Assembly (NCBI RefSeq): GCF_000348745.1
Contig: NC_020812.1
Location: 591,378 to 655,377 of the forward strand
Direction of reading: 5' to 3'
Length of the DNA: 64,000 bases
Origin: Micavibrio aeruginosavorus EPB
GTDB lineage: Bacteria; Pseudomonadota; Alphaproteobacteria; Micavibrionales; Micavibrionaceae
Part shown: in pieces, positions 57,962 through 64,000 of the stretch
Layout: each line of letters starts with the position of its first letter
Position numbering within the stretch: the first letter of the stretch is position 1
Translations under genes and position numbers: made by a program
The notes under the pieces: generated by a model
Database searches by the model: none
Seen by the model: the letters and a program-made list of their open reading frames with translations, nothing else
What the model was told of the DNA's origin: nothing

Positions 57962-59398
57962 TTAAGCGAAGCTGACGTCATAACCAATTTTCCCGACTTC
58001 TGTGCGAACCATATCTTTCAGACGTTCCAGTGCATCGGCGCTCTGGGCCTCTGCCCGGGTGACCAGCACGTTTTGCGTGTTGGAGGCGCGCAGCAGCCAC
58101 CAGCCATCTTTCGTGTTTACGCGGGCGCCGTCAATATCATTCACGGCAATAGACGGATCTTTTTGCGCCTGTGCCTTGACCGAGGCCACGACAGCAGCGA
58201 CCAGATCAAATTTCTTCACTTCGTCCACTTCGAACCGGATTTCCGGCGTGTTGAAGATTTGCGGCAAATGCGCGGTCAGGGTGGAGGCCGGGGCGTTTGC
58301 GTCAATCACGGCATTCATCAAACGAATGCCGCAATACAGCCCATCATCAAACCCGTACCAGCCATCACCGAAGAAGATGTGGCCGGAGAGTTCACCGGAC
58401 AACGGTGATTTTTCTTCCGCCATTTTCGCCTTGATCAGTGAGTGGCCGGTTTTCCACATCACTGGCTTGCCGCCCAGGCGGGCGATTTCGTCGTACATGA
58501 CCTGGGAACATTTCACATCACCCACAATGGTCGCGCCCGGGTGGCGTTTCAGCACGTCACGGGCGTAAATGGTGATGAGGGAGTCGCAACGCAAAATCCC
58601 GCCTTTTTCATCCACGGCACCAATGCGGTCGGCGTCGCCGTCAAAGGCAATGCCCAGATCGAAGCCGTTGTCTTTGACGCACTTGATCAAATCTTCCAGA
58701 TTGTGGTCGACCGTCGGGTCCGGGTGATGGTTGGGGAAGGTGCCATCAATTTCATCGAACAGCAGGATATGCTTGCCCGGCAATTTCTTGGTCAGGCGGC
58801 GGGTGATTTCCCCGGCGGCGCCGTTGCCGCAATCCCAGACGACGTTCAACGGCTTGTTCGTCTGTTTCAAATCGGCCATCAGGCGGTCGACATAGATATC
58901 CTGAATATCAAATGTTTTGATCGAGCCTTCGCCGGTTTCGTAATCGCCTTCACGCGCGATGCGGCCAATCTCCTGCACCGCCGGGCCGTACACCGGGCCG
59001 GTTTGCAGGGTCATTTTAAAGCCGTTGTAATCGGACGGGTTGTGCGACCCGGTAATCATAATCCCGGCATCGGTTTTCAAATGTTTGACAGCGTAATACA
59101 GCATCGGTGTGGGGCCGAGGCCGATATCGGTGACATCCAATCCCACGGCCATCAAACCGCGCACAACAGCCGCCGACAAAATCGGGCTGGATGCGCGGCC
59201 ATCGAAACCAAGCGCCACCGTTTTTCCACCCTTGCGGCGGACATAGGTGCCATAGGACAGGCCAACAGCATAGGCCACATCTTCGGACAGGTTTTTTCCG
59301 ACCTGACCGCGAATGTCGTATTCGCGCAAGATTTCCTGATCGAATTTAAAAGCTGCTGGTGCCATCTCTGTTTTCTTCGCTGTGTTTGCGGTTGTCAT
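57962..59398 (-). CDS. Phosphomannomutase/phosphoglucomutase
   Basis: Alpha-D-phosphohexomutase of 478 residues. The start EILREYDIRGQVGKNLSED is typical of the AlgC/ManB branch. The catalytic phosphoserine loop is MITGSHNPSDYNGFKM (Ser118); metal binding is in AFDGDADRIGAVDE; the sugar-binding and phosphate-binding loops are SGELSGHIFFGD and ARVNTKDGWWLLRASNT. It makes glucose-1-phosphate or mannose-1-phosphate for envelope polysaccharides. It lies 12 bases after galU, which uses glucose-1-phosphate. Confidence 0.93.
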   Translation of the reverse strand: MTTANTAKKTEMAPAAFKFDQEILREYDIRGQVGKNLSEDVAYAVGLSYGTYVRRKGGKTVALGFDGRASSPILSAAVVRGLMAVGLDVTDIGLGPTPMLYYAVKHLKTDAGIMITGSHNPSDYNGFKMTLQTGPVYGPAVQEIGRIAREGDYETGEGSIKTFDIQDIYVDRLMADLKQTNKPLNVVWDCGNGAAGEITRRLTKKLPGKHILLFDEIDGTFPNHHPDPTVDHNLEDLIKCVKDNGFDLGIAFDGDADRIGAVDEKGGILRCDSLITIYARDVLKRHPGATIVGDVKCSQVMYDEIARLGGKPVMWKTGHSLIKAKMAEEKSPLSGELSGHIFFGDGWYGFDDGLYCGIRLMNAVIDANAPASTLTAHLPQIFNTPEIRFEVDEVKKFDLVAAVVASVKAQAQKDPSIAVNDIDGARVNTKDGWWLLRASNTQNVLVTRAEAQSADALERLKDMVRTEVGKIGYDVSFA

Positions 59399-59410
59399 TG
59401 GTAATCCCCC

Positions 59411-60310
59411 TTACAAATGTTGGGCATGTTTTTTTATGATGGATTTGACAGTGTCACCGATTTCCGGGTCGTGCATGGCAAAGGCGATGTTGGCCTCGAT
59501 AAAGCCAACACGGCTGCCGCAATCGTAACGCTGCCCGTCATAACGCAGGCCGTGGAACGGTTGCTGGCCGATCAGATTGGCCATGGCGTCGGTCAATTGA
59601 ATTTCTCCGCCGACACCCGTTTCGAATTTGTCGAGGTACGCGAACAATTCTGGCTGCAGGATATAGCGGCCAATGATGGACAGGGTGGAGGGCGCGTCTT
59701 CCGGCTTTGGTTTTTCAACCAGCCCCTTGATATCCACGCGCTTACCGTCATCGGATTTGATATCAAGGATGCCGTAGCTGGCCGTTTTTTCGCGCGGCAC
59801 ATCCATGACGGCGACCAGATTGCCGCCGGTTTCATTATAAGTCTGGATCATCTGGCTCAGGCAGCCAGGACCACCGGGGTTCAGCACCACATCATCGGGT
59901 AGCAAAATCGCAAACGGATCATCGCCGATCAGTTTCTTTGCGCACCAGATGGCGTGGCCCAACCCCAACGGTTTGGGTTGACGCGTCAGGAACAATTGCC
60001 CGGCGGGAATTTCGGATGTTTTGACTTTTTCGGCCAGATCGGGTTTGCCGCGTTTTTCCAACAGGGCGGCCAGTTCGGGCTGGTAATCAAAATGCTCTTC
60101 CAGCATTTCCTTGAACCGGCCCGTGATGAAGACGAATTCATCAATGCCTGCATCGCGCGCTTCTTCAATCGCGTGCTGGACCAGCGGACGGTCGACGAGG
60201 GGGAGCATTTCCTTCGGCATGACTTTTGTCGCGGGCAGGAAGCGCGTGCCCAGCCCGGCAACGGGCAGGACGGCTTTACGAATGGGCTTCCACTGTTTCG
60301 ATGTGCTCAT
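59411..60310 (-). CDS. galU: UTP-glucose-1-phosphate uridylyltransferase
   Basis: Makes UDP-glucose from UTP and glucose-1-phosphate. The protein has 299 residues with the nucleotide-binding VLPVAGLGTRFLPATKVMPK, KEMLPLVDRPLVQHAIEEA, AILLPDDVVL and LVEKPKPEDAPS. It has normal length. It is the first gene of the galU-mutase-chpT series on the minus strand. Confidence 0.95.
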   Translation of the reverse strand: MSTSKQWKPIRKAVLPVAGLGTRFLPATKVMPKEMLPLVDRPLVQHAIEEARDAGIDEFVFITGRFKEMLEEHFDYQPELAALLEKRGKPDLAEKVKTSEIPAGQLFLTRQPKPLGLGHAIWCAKKLIGDDPFAILLPDDVVLNPGGPGCLSQMIQTYNETGGNLVAVMDVPREKTASYGILDIKSDDGKRVDIKGLVEKPKPEDAPSTLSIIGRYILQPELFAYLDKFETGVGGEIQLTDAMANLIGQQPFHGLRYDGQRYDCGSRVGFIEANIAFAMHDPEIGDTVKSIIKKHAQHL

Positions 60311-60400
60311 CGGTTGCCATAATCCAAAGGTTATTATGAAGTGGGTGGATTAAGGCATAGGGCTGGGGGGTTTTCAAGGGTGGGGTCTTTCTTTTCCGTA

Positions 60401-60429
60401 TTAACGTTTCGGTAATGCCCCTTATATAA
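60401..60429 (+). promoter_or_regulatory. Possible promoter region with a near-CtrA box
   Basis: TTAA-CGTTTCG-GTAA at 60401-60415 (seven of eight positions) is followed by TTATATAAG at 60422-60430, just before the gene at 60440. Weak evidence. Confidence 0.25.
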
Positions 60430-60439
60430 GATTTCGCTC

Positions 60440-61057
60440 ATGGGACCTGAAGATGTAACACGACGCGATGTTGAGAATTTTCTGGCCGGGCGGGACATGG
60501 TGGATGCCCGCGTGGTGGACCAGATTTGCGACCGGGTTCGACAGGATCCAAAGGCGCAGAGCGAAGTGGCGCAAATGTTCAACAATGCGGCGGGCAATAT
60601 GATGAGCGGCATGCGCTCTAATAAATACCTTCTGGCAATGACCCAGACATTACAGGACCCGGAATTTTCCGACGTTCGCGACCATATGATCCGGGCCACG
60701 CAGGCCATTCAAAAAGCCATGGAAGGGTTTTTAGAAAATGATGCCCTGGCCGAAGCGATGGAGGATAACCCGCGTACGGACCAATGGGGGCAACCGACAT
60801 TGTTCGTGCAGATGAAACCCGAGAATGCCGAGCTTTTGGTGTGTGATCCGAATTTCATGGACCCGCTGGCGCGGATCAGCAACATGAAACCCCTGTCCGA
60901 AGAGCGCGTTGAGCAGTTTAATGACGCGGTGTCCCAACGGGCGCGGGCATTGTACCCGATGGATGAAGAGGCGTTCCGTCAGGAAGCGGTCAAAGCCGAG
61001 CCGCAGGGGCAGGATTTGCTGCGCCGCTTTGGGCTTGTGGACGGGCCGGGGGTTTAG
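60440..61057 (+). CDS. Hypothetical protein
   Basis: Soluble, helical and acidic protein of 205 residues with no recognised domain. The start is MGPEDVTRRDVENFLAGRDM. MMSGMRSNKYLLAMTQTLQD and the C-terminal ALYPMDEEAFRQEAVKAEPQ are the most distinctive parts. It is divergent from galU, and its end overlaps the convergent DnaJ-like gene by four bases. Confidence 0.65.
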   Translation: MGPEDVTRRDVENFLAGRDMVDARVVDQICDRVRQDPKAQSEVAQMFNNAAGNMMSGMRSNKYLLAMTQTLQDPEFSDVRDHMIRATQAIQKAMEGFLENDALAEAMEDNPRTDQWGQPTLFVQMKPENAELLVCDPNFMDPLARISNMKPLSEERVEQFNDAVSQRARALYPMDEEAFRQEAVKAEPQGQDLLRRFGLVDGPGV

Positions 61058-61506
61058 GTCTTTTTCTTTTTCAACAACCGATCACGTGCGGCGTTCAACC
61101 GTTCCGCCACCCACGGGCTGCCCTGCTGGTCGGGGTGCATGGCTTTCATCAGGCGGCGATAGGCGTCCTGAATTTCGTTTTCTTCTGGCTCCCCTGACAG
61201 GCCCAAAATCTCCAATGCTTCGGCGCGGGTGAGATCCTGACTGCGCGGGGGGCGGGATTCTGTTTGTGTGTGGCGCGGGCTGCGAGCACGCAATATTCCC
61301 ATAATAATCGGGGCGAGGGCCGCAATCACGCCCATAGCCGCCGGCAACCGCCCGGTCAGTGCCAGCAACACGACCGCAATCGCCACGCCTAGAACGCCAG
61401 CCGACAGAAACAGACTTTTGACCTGGTGCGTATTGGCGTTCAGCATGAATTGATACAGGCCATACAGCGCCAGCAAAAGGGCGATAATCCCCAAAATGTA
61501 AGGCAT
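61054..61506 (-). CDS. Membrane-anchored J-domain protein
   Basis: Protein of 150 residues with about three N-terminal membrane helices (YILGIIALLLALYGLYQFML, LFLSAGVLGVAIAVVLLAL, AAMGVIAALAPIIMGIL) and a short C-terminal J-domain. The latter has EALEILGLSGEPEENEIQ and the HPD motif in KAMHPDQQGS (124-126). This topology, membrane then J-domain, matches TIM14/Pam18-like bacterial J-proteins that stimulate DnaK. GGGGA six bases before ATG 61506 favours this start over 61545. Confidence 0.85.
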   Translation of the reverse strand: MPYILGIIALLLALYGLYQFMLNANTHQVKSLFLSAGVLGVAIAVVLLALTGRLPAAMGVIAALAPIIMGILRARSPRHTQTESRPPRSQDLTRAEALEILGLSGEPEENEIQDAYRRLMKAMHPDQQGSPWVAERLNAARDRLLKKKKT

Positions 61507-61604
61507 CGGTTTTCCCCGTGTGGGTGCGTTAAAAAGCATGGACACCGCGCGCGGTGCCGTTACTATTCTATCCTATGACACACAATCAAAAAAAGGCCAA
61601 CGTC

Positions 61605-63452
61605 ATGTCCGCACCATCCAGTCGCCTGTCCGATGTTCGCACGCATATGATGCAGGAGGGGATCGATCTGTTTCTGGTCCCGCGCGCGGATGAATTTCAG
61701 GGCGAATATGTACCCGCAGGTGCTGAACGTCTGGCGTGGGTCAGCGGATTTACCGGATCGGCGGGCATGGCGGCGATTGCCATGGACAAGGCCGTGGTGG
61801 TCACGGATTCCCGTTATGAATTGCAGGTCGTGGACCAGACGGATGCGGCGTTGTTCGATACAGCCATTATGGAGAAGAAAAGCCTGGGCGGCACCGTGGC
61901 CGAATGGATTGCGGGCAATGTGAAATCGGGCGCCGTTATCGGGTATGATCCGAAATTGCACACCCCGGCTCAGATCAAAGCATTCAAGGATGATCTGGCC
62001 GATCATGGTGTGGTGTTCAAGGCCGTGTCGCGCAACCCGTTGGATGCGGCATGGCGCGATCGCCCGGGATTGCCGATGAACAATGTCGAGGAATTTCCGG
62101 AGGCGATCGCCGGCAAATCCGCCTCGCAAAAACGCGATGATATCGCCGCCGTGGTGAAGAAAGAAAAACTGCACGCGATGGTGATTACCAAGCCGGATTC
62201 GATTGCATGGCTGTTGAATATTCGCGGCACCGATGTGCCGCATACGCCACTGGCACTGTCTTATGCCACGATTTATGACGATGGGCGCGTGGATTGGTAT
62301 ATCCATCCGGCGAAATTGACGCCACCCGTATTGCGCCCGCATCTGGGGAACAAGGTGCAGATCATTGACCCTATCGGCCTTGAACATGAAATGGAAAAAC
62401 TGGCCCGCGCGGCCAAGGCGGGCAAGAAAGCCATCGGGCTGGATTTTGCCCGGGCCTCCATCTGGTTCCAACAGGTGTTGGAAGGCGCTGGGGCCACGGT
62501 GAAGGATGTCACCGATCCGATCATTATGCCCAAGGCGCAAAAAACACCCGCTGAACAACAAGCCATTATCAATGCCCACATCCGTGATGGCGTGGCGGTG
62601 ACGCGGTTCCTCGCCTGGGCCGATCGTGAATTGCACAAGGGCACATATTCCGAATTGGATGTGGCCGACCGTTTGGAACAATTCCGCCGCATGGCCCCGG
62701 AATATCGTGATTCATCGTTTGATACGATTGCGGGATGGGCGGAAAACGGGGCGATTGTGCATTACCGCGCTACGCCAGAAAAATTCAAAAAAATTGATAC
62801 GCCGGGGATTTTGTTGCTGGATAGCGGGGCGCAATATATTGACGGCACGACCGATATCACCCGCACGATCACAGTCGGAAATTCGGACCCGGAAGTGTGC
62901 GAAAATTATACCCGCGTGTTGCGCGGTCATATCGCCGTATCCATGGCGCGTCCGACCAAAAAAACATTGTCCGCCGATGTGGATGCGCTGGCGCGCCAGC
63001 CGTTGAAGGATGCAGGGTTGAATTACGGCCATGGCACCGGGCATGGTGTGGGATGTTATTTGTCCGTGCATGAAGACGGGGCGGGGATTTCATCGGCCCG
63101 CAAAACCCCGTTTATGCCGGGCACATTGATTTCCAACGAACCGGGATATTACAAAGCCGGGGCCTATGGCATTCGCATTGAAAACCTGGTCCTGACGCAG
63201 AAGGATTCACGGGGGCGCATGTTCTTTGAAACCGTGACCTTGGCCCCGTATGACCGCCGCCTGATCCGTGCGGATATGATGAGCAAGGACGAGCTGAAAT
63301 GGCTCAACGATTATCATGCGCGTGTGGAGCAGGTGATCGGCCCGCATCTGGATGCAACGGATCGTGCGTGGCTGAAAGAGGCGTGCGCCCCTGTAAAAAA
63401 GCCTGATGCACCGCGCGCGCAACCCGCCCGCGGTGCGGCGCCCCAGCCGTAA
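61605..63452 (+). CDS. Aminopeptidase P family (Xaa-Pro aminopeptidase)
   Basis: Dimetal M24B peptidase of about 615 residues that removes N-terminal residues before proline. It has two creatinase-like N-terminal domains and a pita-bread catalytic domain. The metal ligands lie in LLDSGAQYIDGTTDITRTI, YGHGTGHGVGCYLSVHE and SNEPGYYKAGAYGIRIENLV. The length fits the long three-domain form found in eukaryotes and many proteobacteria. ATG 61605 (MSAPSSRLSDV) and ATG 61575 are both possible starts. The end has a basic, Ala/Pro-rich tail. Confidence 0.92.
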   Translation: MSAPSSRLSDVRTHMMQEGIDLFLVPRADEFQGEYVPAGAERLAWVSGFTGSAGMAAIAMDKAVVVTDSRYELQVVDQTDAALFDTAIMEKKSLGGTVAEWIAGNVKSGAVIGYDPKLHTPAQIKAFKDDLADHGVVFKAVSRNPLDAAWRDRPGLPMNNVEEFPEAIAGKSASQKRDDIAAVVKKEKLHAMVITKPDSIAWLLNIRGTDVPHTPLALSYATIYDDGRVDWYIHPAKLTPPVLRPHLGNKVQIIDPIGLEHEMEKLARAAKAGKKAIGLDFARASIWFQQVLEGAGATVKDVTDPIIMPKAQKTPAEQQAIINAHIRDGVAVTRFLAWADRELHKGTYSELDVADRLEQFRRMAPEYRDSSFDTIAGWAENGAIVHYRATPEKFKKIDTPGILLLDSGAQYIDGTTDITRTITVGNSDPEVCENYTRVLRGHIAVSMARPTKKTLSADVDALARQPLKDAGLNYGHGTGHGVGCYLSVHEDGAGISSARKTPFMPGTLISNEPGYYKAGAYGIRIENLVLTQKDSRGRMFFETVTLAPYDRRLIRADMMSKDELKWLNDYHARVEQVIGPHLDATDRAWLKEACAPVKKPDAPRAQPARGAAPQP

Positions 63453-63463
63453 TCAGGAGGCCG

Positions 63464-63817
63464 TTATTGCGGCTTCGGGGTGGCGGGCATCGCGCCCTTG
63501 TAAAAACGCTCTGATGCGATTTCGGCTTCCGGGTGATATTGGATGTCGCATTTGTCCTTGGCGTACGTGGCCACATCACGCCCATCGCTGACGATCGTGA
63601 TGTATCCGCCCAGGCTCAGTTTGACACTGTCATTCATGCCGCTTCGTTCGCTGCGGTACCCTTCATAATGACTGAGCGTGCCGTTTTGGTTTGTGCAGGT
63701 AATATCCATTTTTTCCGCATCAACCGTGAGCGAGTCGTAATAAGCGAACGCAAAGGCGGCGCAGAGCGACCCGCCCAGGATGGCAAAAGTGAAACCGGTT
63801 TTGTGGCTTTTTTTCAT
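63464..63817 (-). CDS. Exported hypothetical protein
   Basis: Protein of 117 residues with an N-terminal signal or anchor (KKSHKTGFTFAILGGSLCAA). Two cysteines in the mature part (DITCTNQN, KDKCDIQYH) probably form a disulfide. GGGGA seven bases before ATG 63817 decides the start. Convergent with the aminopeptidase gene, 11 bases apart. No family is recognised. Confidence 0.6.
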   Translation of the reverse strand: MKKSHKTGFTFAILGGSLCAAFAFAYYDSLTVDAEKMDITCTNQNGTLSHYEGYRSERSGMNDSVKLSLGGYITIVSDGRDVATYAKDKCDIQYHPEAEIASERFYKGAMPATPKPQ

Positions 63818-63897
63818 TGTAAAATCCCCGTTATCTATAATTTTTTGATTATGGGGGACAGGGTACAAAAATATGGGGTCAGGGAAAAGAAATAAAA

Positions 63898-63928
63898 AAA
63901 ACGGGCCGTAATTGCGGCCCGTTTTTTT
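63898..63928 (-). terminator. Terminator downstream of the partial gene at the window end
   Basis: Eleven-base stem AAAACGGGCCG with CGGCCCGTTTT around six bases, with A/T runs on both sides. Confidence 0.8.
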
Positions 63929-63934
63929 GAAGGA

Positions 63935-64000
63935 TTAGAAAGTGCGTGGTTTGAACAGCGGTTCCCGCGCTGGTTTTGTCTCAACCGGAACCGGGCCAGC
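63935..64000 (-). CDS. C-terminal end of a gene running off the window
   Basis: The last 21 codons and stop of a minus-strand gene: AGPVPVETKPAREPLFKPRT, then Phe and TAA at 63935-63937. A terminator follows at the expected distance, which supports a real 3' end. Too little is present to identify it. Confidence 0.45.
   Translation of the reverse strand, partial: AGPVPVETKPAREPLFKPRTF

Overview
The window looks like a chromosomal segment of an alphaproteobacterium of moderate GC content. Several things point that way: the split 2-oxoglutarate dehydrogenase and succinyl-CoA synthetase genes, an atpHAGDC operon without F0 genes, a ChpT-type histidine phosphotransferase, a perfect CtrA-type box, DUF484 overlapping xerC, a stand-alone alphaproteobacterial RNase D, and a lysine/alanine-rich histone-H1-like protein. 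The many small proteins of no recognised family and the overall style remind me of the Micavibrio group of predatory bacteria. That placement is an inference from memory, not a search result. I see no rRNA, tRNA, CRISPR array, insertion sequence or prophage.

Layout. 1-9700: TCA-cycle block (sucC, a DUF2059 secreted protein, sucD, two tandem paralogues of unknown function, sucA, a zinc-finger-like protein, a frameshifted gdx/sugE, sucB). 9.7-14 kb: nucleotide and RNA-related proteins (two-domain deaminase-like protein, nucleotidyltransferase overlapping RNase D, CYTH protein). 14-21 kb: lpdA, xerC-DUF484, two paralogous small proteins, transaldolase, priA. 21-24 kb: secreted HExxH protein and partner, TraX-like membrane protein. 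23.8-29.7 kb: F1-ATPase operon with two extra genes inserted. 30-37 kb: small unknowns, DinG-type helicase, H1-like protein, pilin-like protein, lysS, hicAB. 37-42 kb: nitroreductase, two membrane-anchored unknowns, orphan OmpR-type regulator with a CBS-domain protein, a 345-base gap holding a convincing small-RNA candidate, and an M29 aminopeptidase. 42-50 kb: uvrB, SIMPL-domain protein, lipoprotein, murQ, ohr, an unknown gene between palindromic repeats, lepA. 50-56 kb: a second HExxH protein next to an I78-type inhibitor, then a six-gene cluster of proteins I cannot assign to any family. 56-64 kb: cheR, cheY, chpT, phosphohexomutase, galU, DnaJ-like protein, aminopeptidase P.

How the genes fit together. 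sucA, sucB and lpdA give the three components of the 2-oxoglutarate dehydrogenase complex (lpdA probably also serves pyruvate dehydrogenase), and sucCD uses its product. atpHAGDC gives soluble F1. The phosphohexomutase and galU supply UDP-glucose for envelope glycans, and murQ recycles cell-wall sugar. ChpT belongs to the CckA-ChpT-CtrA relay, and a perfect CtrA box lies upstream of cheY-cheR.

Most interesting for follow-up: the small-RNA candidate at 40455-40572 with its Pho-box-like direct repeat, the unassigned cluster at 51.8-55.7 kb with an A20 tract inside one gene, the A6 frameshift in gdx, and the terminator whose right arm also provides a ribosome binding site at 6968-6980.
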